NCBI RefSeq assembly: GCF_016107655.1
Contig: NZ_JABASX010000004.1
Span: forward strand, 62,001-126,000
From: Brevibacterium antiquum
GTDB taxonomy: Bacteria > Actinomycetota > Actinomycetes > Actinomycetales > Brevibacteriaceae
Reading direction: 5' to 3'
DNA: 64,000 nucleotides
A program made the position numbers and the translations under genes. A model generated the notes under the pieces. It had not been told where the DNA came from. It was given only the letters and a program-made list of their open reading frames with translations, and did no database searches. Position 1 is the first letter of the stretch, and every line of letters starts with the position of its first letter. Positions 1-9,000 of the stretch are shown here, piece by piece.

Positions 1-44
1 ATGGTCTCGATCAGGATCGATTTGTTACAAAATGACGTTGAGCA

Positions 45-78
45 CGGCCCAGGGAGTGTCAGAACACCCCCTGGGCCG
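45..78. terminator. Strong inverted repeat, probable terminator of the gene left of the window
   Basis: A 15-bp stem with one mismatch (outer arm CGGCCCAGGG paired with CCCTGGGCCG, inner arm GTGT/ACAC) closes on a 4-nt loop. No T-run follows on either strand, so it is a terminator-like hairpin rather than a classical intrinsic terminator. It probably ends a gene just outside the window. Confidence 0.6.
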
Positions 79-97
79 CGTCGTATAACGCGCCAAT

Positions 98-211
98 GTT
101 ACGAATGTTTACCTGAATTTTAGGCCTCTGACCTGGACATTTACGGAAAACCTCCGTGGTCTCGAGGGGGGTTCGTGACAGAAACGTGACAATCGGTCAC
201 TGATTGGTTAC
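98..211 (+). promoter_or_regulatory. Direct repeats resembling MtrA response-regulator boxes upstream of the NlpC/P60 gene
   Basis: CGTGACA occurs at 174 and again at 185, and GTCAC at 196 is followed by GTTAC at 207; both pairs are 11 bp apart, one helical turn. A looser pair, GTTAC at 98 and TTTAC at 108, lies further upstream. MtrA of actinobacteria binds GTAAC/GTTAC-type direct repeats with about this spacing and controls NlpC/P60-type hydrolases in Corynebacterium and Mycobacterium. The repeats are seen; assignment to MtrA is inference. Confidence 0.4.
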
Positions 212-224
212 AGTTGTGGAGGTC

Positions 225-300
225 GTTCACGAAAGTGACGGCTTTGCCTCGAGAGCCGCGCGCCACGCTCGATGCAAAATTTCTAAGGACCGAGAGTGGC
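225..300 (+). promoter_or_regulatory. Structured 5' leader of the NlpC/P60 gene
   Basis: Three successive hairpins can be drawn: TCAC-GAAA-GTGA (227-238), CGGCT/AGCCG (239-258), and a 10-bp stem with one mismatch pairing 262-271 with 291-300. The last stem ends 37 nt before the start codon. I cannot match this to a known riboswitch. Actinobacterial cell-wall hydrolase genes often carry ydaO-type c-di-AMP riboswitches, but the conserved core of that class is not recognisable here. Confidence 0.3.
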
Positions 301-337
301 GGTTGGGATTCTTTCCAATAGGTGACGAGAGGGAAAC

Positions 338-1147
338 GTGGCAATTAAGCAGCATGGCCGTCGCGCCGCTGAAGCCAAGGTCAAGACTCCATTGACCGAA
401 CTGACAGAAATCCTGAACGCCAACTCCGCCGTCTTCGGACGCCGTGCAGCCGTTGTCGCTGCCAGCGGTGGCCTGCTCACCGCAGCAGTCCTTCCGGCAG
501 CAGGACAGGGAGCCGACGACAACGTCGCAGTCTCCGCCGAGTCAGAAGCTCAGACACAGGTCGAATTCAAGAACCAGACCGCGACCGTCAATGCTGACGA
601 TGATTCCAAGGACAAGGACAAGAAGCAGGACTCCTCCTTCAGCGCCGACGTCCAGACCGTCACCGCCAAGGCTGCTCCGAAGCCTGAGCCGAAGCCAGAG
701 CCCGTTGAGACCGCCGAAGAGACTTCAGGCGATTCCGCAAACGCCGGCACCTCAGATTCCGGTGACAAGGGCGAGAGCAAGGGCTCCGATGCCGGTTCGA
801 TCGACGGCTCCAAGGCCGAGCAGGTCATCGGCTGGGCCGGCAAGGGCGTCGGTACCCCATATGTTTACGGTGGAACCTCGCAGAGCGGCTGGGACTGCTC
901 CGGTTACACCGCGTGGGTCTACGGCAAGGTCGGCGTCAACCTGCCTCGCAGCTCCGGTGCACAGAAGGCCGCTGGTCAGGTCGTCTCCCAGTCGGAGGCG
1001 AAGCCCGGTGACCTCATCTGGCACCCAGGTCACGTCGGCATCTACGCCGGTGACGGACAGATGTACGATGCCGGCTCACCAGGGTCAGGCACCTCGAAGC
1101 GCAGCTACAGCTGGATGGGTGACGTCACCTTCATCCGCGTTCTCTGA
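338..1147 (+). CDS. Secreted NlpC/P60 family peptidoglycan hydrolase
   Basis: A 269-residue protein. The GTG start follows a clear GAGAGGGA ribosome site. Residues 34-57 form a basic-then-hydrophobic export signal inside a long N-terminus. Residues about 60-158 are a Pro/Glu/Lys and Ser/Asp/Gly-rich linker. The NlpC/P60 domain occupies about 160-269, with catalytic Cys187 in the WDCSG motif and His232 in GHVGIY. Such enzymes cut the D-Glu to diamino-acid bond of peptidoglycan stem peptides and act outside the membrane in cell separation or wall remodelling. It stands alone, with its own leader and a terminator behind it. The family call is firm; the exact bond cleaved is inferred. Confidence 0.93.
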   Translation: MAIKQHGRRAAEAKVKTPLTELTEILNANSAVFGRRAAVVAASGGLLTAAVLPAAGQGADDNVAVSAESEAQTQVEFKNQTATVNADDDSKDKDKKQDSSFSADVQTVTAKAAPKPEPKPEPVETAEETSGDSANAGTSDSGDKGESKGSDAGSIDGSKAEQVIGWAGKGVGTPYVYGGTSQSGWDCSGYTAWVYGKVGVNLPRSSGAQKAAGQVVSQSEAKPGDLIWHPGHVGIYAGDGQMYDAGSPGSGTSKRSYSWMGDVTFIRVL

Positions 1148-1161
1148 TTCAGTTCACACAG

Positions 1162-1209
1162 AAACTCCTCGCCTGACTCGATGGTCCTCGAGTCAGACGG
1201 GGAGTTTTT
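1162..1209 (+). terminator. Rho-independent terminator after the NlpC/P60 gene
   Basis: A long stem pairs AACTCCTCGCCTGACTCGA with TCGAGTCAGACGGGGAGTT. It is followed by a run of T residues on the plus strand, 14 nt after the stop codon. Confidence 0.85.
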
Positions 1210-1463
1210 GCGTACCTGATTGTCAGAAATCCGCACCATGCCAACCACGTGCTTGAGCTGCCGGCCGCGCCACAAGGTGAACGGCAATGAAAGAATCCGT
1301 GACGCGAGCGATATGAATTCGGTCACAGGAGAGGGTCGGCGTTAGTCTTAATACGATTGAGTTGGCGTAAGTGATGGGAAATCAGATGGGCCGCAGTCGG
1401 ATAGTGCGAATAGCCGCTCCAGTTTCTGGCGCGGAGTACATATCTGTGTCTGTCCCTTCTTTC

Positions 1464-1493
1464 AAGGCGTTGTGCTGCGGCACGGCGCCTTTT
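1464..1493 (+). terminator. Orphan terminator in the gap before the HNH gene
   Basis: AAGGCGTTGTGC pairs with GCACGGCGCCTT (two G-U pairs), followed by TTTT on the plus strand. It lies about 260 nt after the NlpC/P60 terminator and 62 nt before the HNH start, so it ends no visible protein gene. The rest of the gap (1210-1555) contains no credible ORF. A short non-coding transcript or an attenuator of the HNH gene are the obvious explanations. Confidence 0.55.
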
Positions 1494-1555
1494 GCGTTTC
1501 CTGGGCCCATGTCGATCGGCGGGGTCCACACTCACATGAAGATGAGGGGCGGGAT

Positions 1556-2056
1556 ATGAAGACTCTCGTGCTGAATGCCGGATATGAACCACTGTCGATC
1601 GTTCCGTTCACCAGGGCAGTGGTCCTGGTGCTCACGGGCAAAGCGACAGTCCTGGCCGCCGAGGATGTTCCGGTGAGATCTGAACATCTGAATCTGGACC
1701 AGCCATCGGTCATTCTGCTCACACGTTATGTGAGGCCTCCTCATGACCGCCGGGTCTCCCTTTCCCGGCGGGGTGTGCTGCGCCGCGACAACCACCGCTG
1801 TGCCTACTGTGCAAAGCCTGCGACGACGGTTGATCATGTCGTTCCACGCTCACGTGGCGGGGTCAACAGTTGGGAGAACCTCGTAGCCTGCTGCCGTGAG
1901 TGCAACAACCGCAAGGGCAACAGGTCATTGGCCGAGATCGGGTGGAAGCTCAGCTTCCACCCTCAGGAGCCGCGAACCGGTCAGTTCTGGATGCGCGGGA
2001 TCGACAAGCCGGTCGAACAGTGGCGTCCGTTCCTGGAGCTCTCCAGAGCCGCCTGA
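1556..2056 (+). CDS. HNH endonuclease family protein
   Basis: 166 residues from the ATG at 1556, which follows GAGGGGCGGG; a longer in-frame reading to 1472 would run through the hairpin and is not supported. The C-terminal half is a zinc-stabilised HNH module: Cys82 and Cys85 (CAYC), Asp93-His94 with the VDHVVPRSRGG signature, Asn108, then Cys113 and Cys116 (CREC) and Asn117-Asn118. The first 60 residues are the conserved N-terminus of a widespread actinobacterial subfamily whose role is not established. It is a nuclease by family, with no partner methylase or mobile element nearby. A housekeeping role is more likely than restriction. Confidence 0.85.
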   Translation: MKTLVLNAGYEPLSIVPFTRAVVLVLTGKATVLAAEDVPVRSEHLNLDQPSVILLTRYVRPPHDRRVSLSRRGVLRRDNHRCAYCAKPATTVDHVVPRSRGGVNSWENLVACCRECNNRKGNRSLAEIGWKLSFHPQEPRTGQFWMRGIDKPVEQWRPFLELSRAA

Positions 2057-2198
2057 GGTGGACATCGTCCCTGCTCGTCGCCGCAATGTCCGAACTGTGG
2101 CTCAATTCGGATAACGATGTGACATAGGCACCGGTCTCCGATCGATTCTGATTTAGGGTGGAAGCGAGAGAAGTTCGCTTCAAGATGAGGAGCTTGCG

Positions 2199-3263
2199 AT
2201 GAATGAGCAAGACCGACCCCAGAACGACGATGCATCACCGGCTGGGGAGCCCGACGCCGTTGTCGTCGGCATCGACGGTTCACCGCCCAGCCGCAATGCT
2301 CTGGCGTGGGCAATCCAGGAAGCGAAATCCCTGGACAAGTCGATCCGCCTGGTCGGTGCCTACACGATCCCGAGCGTAGCTGCGGCTGCGATCGATGTCT
2401 CCTACGTTCCGATCGACGACACTTCGATCCGTGCGGCGGTGACGAACACACTCAAGGAAGCCGCCGCCGAGGTGAAGTCCGCCGGTGTGCCAGTCGAAGC
2501 AGTCATTGAGATCGGTGACGCAGCCGGTGTCCTCATCGACGAATCGAAGTCGGGAAGCCTGGCTGTCGTCGGCTCTCGCGGTCGCGGGGGCTTCGCCGGT
2601 CGTCTTCTCGGCACCGTCTCCAGTGCCCTGCCGGCTCACTCTGCGTGCCCGACCGTCGTCGTTCCCTCCGCGTGGCAGCCCGACGCGGAGAAGACCGCGC
2701 ATCCCACATCCTCACGACCGATCCGACAGGACGGCATCGTCGTCGAAGAGCCCGACCCCAATGTCGAAGCCATCGAGGGACTGCGTTTCGACGGCAAGGT
2801 CGTCGTCGGCGTGGATTCCCTCGGCGCCGAGTCTCCGGCACTGTGGAAAGCCGCTCGACTGGCCGTACGCAGGGGATCGCCGCTGCACATCGTTGCCGTC
2901 ATCACCACGACGGTCATCGGCCCGGAATGGCTGCCGAGCACCGCGGATCTCGAGCGACTGGTCAATGAAGGCGCCGACAAGCTCGTCGTCGCCAAACAGC
3001 GCCTGCAGACCGAGTTCCCGAACCTCGACGTCACCTGGACCCTGTTCGACGGTCAGCCCGCCGAGGTGCTCGTTCGAGCCTCTGACACGGCCGAGGTGCT
3101 TGTCATCGGTTCTCGCGGTCGCGGAGGCTTCGCCGGACTGCTCCTTGGTTCGACCTCACAGTCAGTGCTGCCGTACTCGCAGTGCCCGACCATGGTCGTG
3201 CGCGTCACCCGCGACCACAATAAGCATCGACACGATGGAGAGATCCCTGAGCCGGGCCTGTGA
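2199..3263 (+). CDS. Universal stress protein with two tandem USP domains
   Basis: 354 residues; ATG preceded by GATGAGGAG. Two UspA folds lie at about 22-160 and 200-345. Each ends with the ATP-binding glycine motif GSRGRGGFAG plus following Gly/Ser (about 125-136 and 304-315), so both domains belong to the nucleotide-binding class. Tandem USPs of this kind are cytoplasmic ATP-binding proteins induced by starvation, hypoxia or redox stress in actinobacteria. The gene is monocistronic and faces the sortase gene. The family is certain; its stimulus cannot be read from the sequence. Confidence 0.93.
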   Translation: MNEQDRPQNDDASPAGEPDAVVVGIDGSPPSRNALAWAIQEAKSLDKSIRLVGAYTIPSVAAAAIDVSYVPIDDTSIRAAVTNTLKEAAAEVKSAGVPVEAVIEIGDAAGVLIDESKSGSLAVVGSRGRGGFAGRLLGTVSSALPAHSACPTVVVPSAWQPDAEKTAHPTSSRPIRQDGIVVEEPDPNVEAIEGLRFDGKVVVGVDSLGAESPALWKAARLAVRRGSPLHIVAVITTTVIGPEWLPSTADLERLVNEGADKLVVAKQRLQTEFPNLDVTWTLFDGQPAEVLVRASDTAEVLVIGSRGRGGFAGLLLGSTSQSVLPYSQCPTMVVRVTRDHNKHRHDGEIPEPGL

Positions 3264-3308
3264 TGCTTGGCCCCACCGCACCTGGCTCTAGAACCCTGCC
3301 GCTCATGG

Positions 3309-3929
3309 CTAGTCGGCGATCGCCTCGATGACGACGTTGTCGGCTGATCGACCGGAGCTGCGCTGCAGGCACGTGAGGATGACGAGTCGGCCGGGTTCAT
3401 CGGCCCACACACGATCATCACCGGAGATGTCGGTCTTGGGCACAGTGTAGGAGTCGGTCACCGTGTAGTCCCGGTCTTGGAGAGTGATCGACTCACCCTT
3501 TTCCACAGTCGGCTCTCCCGCATCGACATCGATGAGCGTGTTCCCGGGCAGCTCGGCTCCTTGCACGGAGTGGATCGCGACGTAGGTCGTGCCGCGTTCG
3601 GGGTGGTCAGGGGTGCCGTGGTTACGCACAACGTAGCCATTGCGCAGCCCTGGGGGATTGATCGCGCCGTTGACCTCGGACATGGTTTCCAGCCCGGTAT
3701 CAAGCCCTACCGATGGGATCTGGAATTCTCCGTCGAGGGTTTCGATCTGCATCTCCTCGACGTCGGCTTCGCTTGGTGGCTCCTCCAGCTGAACATCGGC
3801 CTGCCCCTCGGCTGTGTTCTGTTCATCGGTGAGGCCCTGAGTGAGCATCCATGCACCTGCGCAGATGAGTGCAATGATGACAACTGCGACGGGGACGGAC
3901 CACCAGTCACGAAAAATTCGTGCCGACAT
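3309..3929 (-). CDS. Sortase (class E/F-like transpeptidase)
   Basis: 206 residues; ATG behind AAAGGAAACC. One membrane anchor lies at about residues 12-30, followed by an acidic stalk. The sortase fold carries the full catalytic triad: His120 (AIHS), Cys187 (LTCLQ) and Arg194 (GRSADN). Sortases cleave a C-terminal signal and attach surface proteins to peptidoglycan cross-bridges from the outer membrane face. It lies 66 nt downstream of the surface-protein gene on the same strand, so it is probably the dedicated enzyme for that substrate. The subclass is uncertain because the sequence fits neither class E nor class F cleanly by eye. Confidence 0.88.
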   Translation of the reverse strand: MSARIFRDWWSVPVAVVIIALICAGAWMLTQGLTDEQNTAEGQADVQLEEPPSEADVEEMQIETLDGEFQIPSVGLDTGLETMSEVNGAINPPGLRNGYVVRNHGTPDHPERGTTYVAIHSVQGAELPGNTLIDVDAGEPTVEKGESITLQDRDYTVTDSYTVPKTDISGDDRVWADEPGRLVILTCLQRSSGRSADNVVIEAIAD

Positions 3930-3995
3930 GGTTTCCTTTCATAGATCGGTGGCGGCCATCGAAACAGTGGCCGCCACCGAGTCATGACTGAATCG

Positions 3996-5522
3996 TCAGT
4001 TGCCCTTCTTGTGACGGCGAACTGCTCCGAAGATGAGCCCTCCGGCCACGGTCAGCAGTCCGATTCCGCCGACGAGGTTCCAGTTGGGACCACCGGTGGC
4101 CGAGCCAACGTACGCACCGGTCTTCACGACCGGGTTGTCGTCTGGCTTTTCAGCCTCGGGAATGGCGATTTCCACGGTCTCCGAGGGCACACCGTATTCA
4201 TGCGAGAAGGCTTCGTTCGATCCGGAGGCAGGGGCCGAGGCCACGAATGTCACCGACTTCTCCTCGCCGGGCTTCACAAAGTCGGCATCGAGTGCGAGCT
4301 CATCCGTCTCGAAGTCGACGGCGCCGTCTTCATCACAGGTGACATCGGGAGTGAAGGTTTCAAGCAGCTCCGCATCCTCGGGGACGGTCTCGGACTGAGT
4401 GATGGTTCCGTCTTCGGCATACACCTCGACCTTGGCATCCTCGATGGTTTCACCCGGTGCGCAGTGGTCAAGGCGAACCTTGTCGGTGACCTTGGCCGGA
4501 AGGTCGGTGATCTCGGTGACCGAGACCTGCGAAGACACCTCCGGGGTGAAGAGGCCCTGGTAGGAATCCGATGCCTGAGCCGTAGTCTCCTGCCCCTCAA
4601 TGACAGCTTGCAGGCTCGCACGATCATAGTCATCGGCGTCGAAGTCCTTGGGATTCCACTGGGTCACCGAACCAGTCGGCAATCCCGAGAAGGTTACTGA
4701 TACAGAGACATCGGGAACTTCGTCGGTGAACTCGAGGGGCACCTCGACTGATGATTCGCCGGACGTGATCTCCGTCGTCTCAGGCTTGGCACCGTCGACA
4801 GTGAGCTCACCGTCGAATCCGGGAACGCTGACGCCCTCGGAGTTGACCAGCGAGACAACCGCGGCCGATGACTCCTCGTCAATGGTGACCTCGGCCTTAT
4901 AGGTGCCGTCTCCGGCATACTTCGCGGCTTCGTCGCCCATGAGTGCCGAGAGGTCGTAGGCGTCGGGAAGCACGTCATCGTAGAACGCGTCTGCACCGAT
5001 GTCCTTGAGGTTCTGAGAGTCCTCGTTCCACCCGATTCCATCGGTGACCTCTTGCAGGCTGCGGTCATCGAGAATGTCGCGGTGGTCGATTTCATCAGAG
5101 CTGTGCACGTGCTCGCCGATGGCCATGTCATGAGCCATCTGATCGGCCTGATCGTCGCGGGGCTCGTCCCATTTCGCGAGGATATACGCCAGCTCGGGGG
5201 CTTCGACGGATGATCTGCCGCCTTCGTCGTAACCATTGCCCATAGGTTGGGTCAGGCCCCGGTCGATGCACCAGACACGACTGCCGGAGAGGACACCTGA
5301 AGAGGGAATATAGGCACCGTACATGGTGGCGTTGTCGACGCCGCCCTGGTTGTCCGTCTCAGGGTTTGTGGTGACACCGGTGAAATCAGGTTCGCCCTTG
5401 TACGCGCTGAGCTGGGGGCCGAGTTCGGGCGCGGCCATTGCCGGAGACGATAGGAGGGTGCTCCCGGCGATCAGTGCAATCGTTGTGCCGACTACGGGCA
5501 GTCGTCTGCGGAGGTGCCGCAT
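3996..5522 (-). CDS. Cell-wall-anchored surface protein with a non-canonical sorting signal
   Basis: 508 residues from the ATG at 5522, which follows AGGAAGGACC; upstream in-frame codons run across the tRNA and are excluded. Residues 1-30 are a signal peptide ending SPAMA. The N-terminal domain (about 40-190) has a WCIDRG motif around Cys85 and a later MAHDMAIGEHVH stretch, faintly like TQXA/thioester adhesin domains, though a thioester cannot be proven by eye. The middle is acidic and beta-rich, like repeated Ig-like wall-spanning domains. The tail has Val-Val-Lys-Thr-Gly at 465-469 in place of LPXTG, then a hydrophobic helix and RRHKKGN. It is the first gene of an operon with the sortase. 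Confidence 0.85.
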   Translation of the reverse strand: MRHLRRRLPVVGTTIALIAGSTLLSSPAMAAPELGPQLSAYKGEPDFTGVTTNPETDNQGGVDNATMYGAYIPSSGVLSGSRVWCIDRGLTQPMGNGYDEGGRSSVEAPELAYILAKWDEPRDDQADQMAHDMAIGEHVHSSDEIDHRDILDDRSLQEVTDGIGWNEDSQNLKDIGADAFYDDVLPDAYDLSALMGDEAAKYAGDGTYKAEVTIDEESSAAVVSLVNSEGVSVPGFDGELTVDGAKPETTEITSGESSVEVPLEFTDEVPDVSVSVTFSGLPTGSVTQWNPKDFDADDYDRASLQAVIEGQETTAQASDSYQGLFTPEVSSQVSVTEITDLPAKVTDKVRLDHCAPGETIEDAKVEVYAEDGTITQSETVPEDAELLETFTPDVTCDEDGAVDFETDELALDADFVKPGEEKSVTFVASAPASGSNEAFSHEYGVPSETVEIAIPEAEKPDDNPVVKTGAYVGSATGGPNWNLVGGIGLLTVAGGLIFGAVRRHKKGN

Positions 5523-5897
5523 ATTCTGGTCCTTCCTGGGGTGCGCCACGAGGCGTCGGCCTTCGACTCCGCGTGTTTGGGCACAAGGCAGATTGCCGGC
5601 GCTCGCTCCCACCTGGATAGTATAGAGGCAGCAAGGATGATTGTCTTGTTGAGTTGCTGTTGATCTCGCCCTTCGGGTGTTGGTGCCCCTCGTCGCCGAG
5701 GCTCTGGGGTGTACTTTGAGGTGCGTCAGCGCATGCGGGCATCGATGCATCGTCGGATTCCGGGCACCGATGGGCACAGGCCGACTGTTGCGGCGGGTCC
5801 AGGAAAGTTTGTTGATGGACTGAGCGCGGGTGCGCAATGTGCAGCGGTCGAAAGGAGTTGTGGAGCCGAGAACGGATCTGATCCGCAGTTGTGATGG
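5523..5897. other. Intergenic region between the surface-protein gene and tRNA-Arg
   Basis: This 375-nt stretch should hold the promoter of the minus-strand surface-protein/sortase operon. I see no convincing ORF, repeat or hairpin in it. Long ORFs that read through it also cross the tRNA gene and lack ribosome sites, so they are taken as chance. Confidence 0.5.
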
Positions 5898-5970
5898 CGC
5901 CCCCGGGCAGATTCGAACTGCCGGCACCCGCTTTAGGAGAGCGGTGCTCTATCCCCTGAGCTACGGGGGC
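5898..5970 (-). tRNA. tRNA-Arg (anticodon CCT)
   Basis: A complete 73-nt cloverleaf reads on the minus strand: acceptor GCCCCCG/CGGGGGC, D-stem GCTC/GAGC, anticodon stem CCGCT/AGCGG with loop CTCCTAA (anticodon CCT, reading AGG), a 5-nt variable loop, T-stem GGCAG/CTGCC with TTCGAAT, and discriminator G. CCA is not encoded. No integrase or attachment-site duplication is visible beside it. Confidence 0.97.
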
Positions 5971-6077
5971 GATGTGGCCTTCTTCGACCACGACCACCCA
6001 GTGTAGCGTAGAAGAAACCTGGATGTTTCACGGTGTGCCAGCACCTATTATGTGAAATTTCTCGTTAGGGTCGAATT

Positions 6078-9000
6078 GTGCCAGATTCCGTTGTTGACGA
6101 TCAGTTCCCGGAACTCGACGATGTCTACGCCGAGTGGAAACAGCAGGCTGCCCATCTGGGCGGTCGCGACACCATGCTCCATTTCCGGGATTCGCGTGAT
6201 GGCAGCATCGATCTCTCCGGAGCGCACCCGTCTGGCCTAGCCCAGCTTCTGGCCGGTCGGGCCACCCGACTCTCCAGCCTGGTCCGCGATCATGAGGTCC
6301 TCGCTGACGCACGCCGTCGAGCGAAGTCGATCCGGTCGAAGGCCGATCAGCTTGATAACGAACGCGGAATTCAGACGGCACACCTGGCGATCGGCTTTGC
6401 CTCGTGGACCGAAAAGGACTCCAAGTACAAGTTCAATGCCCCTGTGGTGATGCGCCATGTCACTCTCGTTCCTCGCGGTTCCCGCGTCGAGGACTTCGAG
6501 ATCGTGTTGGGCGACGGAATCATGATCAACCCTGCCTTGGTCCAGCACCTGGCCGAGACCTACGACCTGGACGTTCCCGTCGACGAATGGGTCGACGCCA
6601 CCGGAGGGCCGCACGGCTTCGACCCGGGCCCGGCCCTCGATCGCCTCCGCGACCTCGCACAGTCAGTGCCGGGGCTGCGCATCAACCACCGTTTCGTGGT
6701 GTCGACATTCGCGAACATTGCGAGCCCGTTCACCACGGACTACCTGCCCACACAGCACCCGATCCTCCGCGCCCTCGCTGGCGACGAGGACGTGCGAGGG
6801 GCGCTCGGCGGCCCGTCCTATGTTCCGACTCCTCGGGAGGCAGTGCAGCCAGAGCCGCGTCAGGAAGCCGCCCCGAGCGCCGACGATCAGCACACCTTCA
6901 CGCCGGACGCAGCCGCTGGCGACGAGGATGAGTTCTCTCAGCCGACGGTGCCGATCACAGACGGGTCTCTGCCCGGGGATGCGAAGGCTCCAGTCGAAGG
7001 CTCAAGGGATTCCACTTCGGCCAGCACCGCAAGTGAGACCACGGCATCCAAGGACACCTCAGCCAAGGGCGACTCAGCCGAGGACGCCGAAGCAGATGGC
7101 ACTGAGCGTGATGAGCGCGCACAGTCGGCCCACGGCATCGGCGAGACCGCCGCGACAGACTCAACCTCGACGGGCTCGAAGTCGGCGGACTCGGAGTCAA
7201 CCGCCTCAAAGTCGACGGACTCGAAGGCCAAAGACTCACCGACAGCGACCACGGAACCCCAGACCGCCGAACCCCAGACAGCAGATCCCCAGAGCACAGA
7301 ATCCGAGACGGACGTCGACAGCTTCGCGGACTCGGACGCTGGCGAATCCGATGATGATGTCGTTCCAGCCGCACTCAAGGAACCTGTCACCCCTCTCCCT
7401 GACCGCAAACCACAGGAAGAGTTCCTCGTCATCGATGTCGATGGCGACCAGCAGGCCGTCGTCGACGCCGCAGTCTCCGGGCAGTCGGTCGTCGTCGACA
7501 CCCCACCGGGGACCGGGGCCACCCAGGTCGCAGTCGCGGTGGCCACAACACTTGCCCACACAGGAAAGAGCGTTCTCTTCCTGGCGCAGACCGCCGACGC
7601 ACTCGACGACTTCTCCTCCCGCCTCGGCGAGGTCGGACTCGCAGAATTCGCGGTGGACACCCGCCAGGGCTCCGGCGCGATCAGAAACCAGCTCGTCGGC
7701 CTCATCGGATCGGCCGAGAAGGCCGAGCGCCCCGATCTGAGCGGGCTGCTCAATGAACTCAATGAACAGCGCGAGACACTGAGCGAACATGTCTCGTCGC
7801 TGCATCGCCGTCGTGAGCCCTGGGACGTCTCCGTCTACGAGACCATGCAGCACCTGGCGGAGCTGACATCCGGCGACGACTCTCCCCAGACTCCTGTTCG
7901 GTTCGGTGAAGATCTCCTCGAGGCCAGCGAGGACCGTCGCAACGCTCTGCGCGGAAAGCTCAGCGAGCTGGCATCATTGGGTGCCTTCACTCTCGACGTC
8001 GAGGACACCGTCTGGTTCGGCGCGGACCTGAAATCGGTCGAAGAAGCCGAAGCCGCACGAACCGTCGCCGAGCGACTTGGCCGAACCATCCCTGATCTGG
8101 TCAAGGCCGTCGAGCCGGTCCTGTCCAAAGCCAAACTGAATCCCCGCCGCAACCTCAATGACTGGTCACGCGCGATCAAGGTGCTGCTGCGGGTGCGCGC
8201 GACCCTCGACAGCTTCGCCCCTGACATCTACGATCATCGACTCGACGATCTCATCGCCGCGACCGGAACCGCAGAATACCGTTCCGAGGTCGGGGTAGAG
8301 ATGGGCATGCTTCAGCGCAAGCGCCAGAAGAAGTCCGCGAACGAATTCCTCCGTCCCGGTGCCGAGGTGACAGACCTGCATTCGGCGCTGATCGACGTCC
8401 GGTCCCAGCGCATCGTGCTCCAGGACCTCGCAGGGCATGACGGTCGTCCACAGATTCCTCGCGGCGTCCTCGAAGCTGATGAGATCCTCCAAGGCGTTGA
8501 GGCCGACGTTGCCAAGATCGCACCTATTCTGGAGACCACTCCAGATGGCGGCGATCTGGGATCGATGCTCATCGAAGAGCTGCAGGCGCGGACCGAAGCT
8601 ATGGGCCGTGACTCTGAGAACCTCGGCGAACTTCCGGAACGGTCCCGCATCCAGCGCGAACTGGCCGACGAGGGCCTGTCTGATCTGCTGACTGACCTGC
8701 GTCGCCGCAAGGTCGACACCACGCTTGTCGGTCCGGAGTTCGACCTGGCCTACTGGGCGTCGGTTCTGCAGAGGATGGCCAGCGAAGATCCCCAGGTGGG
8801 CCGTCACGACGGAGCCGCACTGCATCAGGTTGCCGAAGGCTTCCGCGAAAACGACCGTGCCTTCGTCGCAGCAGGTGCGAGCCGACTGCGGTACAACCAT
8901 GCTCAGGCGTGGAAGCGGGGCATCGACAACGACCCGATCTCCGCTGGAGTCATCAAGCAGGAGCTGCTCTCCCCGCACACCTCCGTGCAGACCATGTCGA

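Noticed and set aside
220-337. A ydaO/yuaA c-di-AMP riboswitch before the NlpC/P60 gene
   Set aside because: The gene context fits, but I could not find the conserved core of the class; only generic hairpins are visible.
5523-5927. N-terminal extension of the surface-protein ORF to 643 codons
   Set aside because: It would run into the tRNA-Arg gene and precede a perfect signal peptide that has its own AGGAAGGACC site.
5898-5970. tRNA-Arg as an integration site for a genomic island
   Set aside because: No integrase, no duplicated tRNA 3' end and no change in composition were seen on either side.
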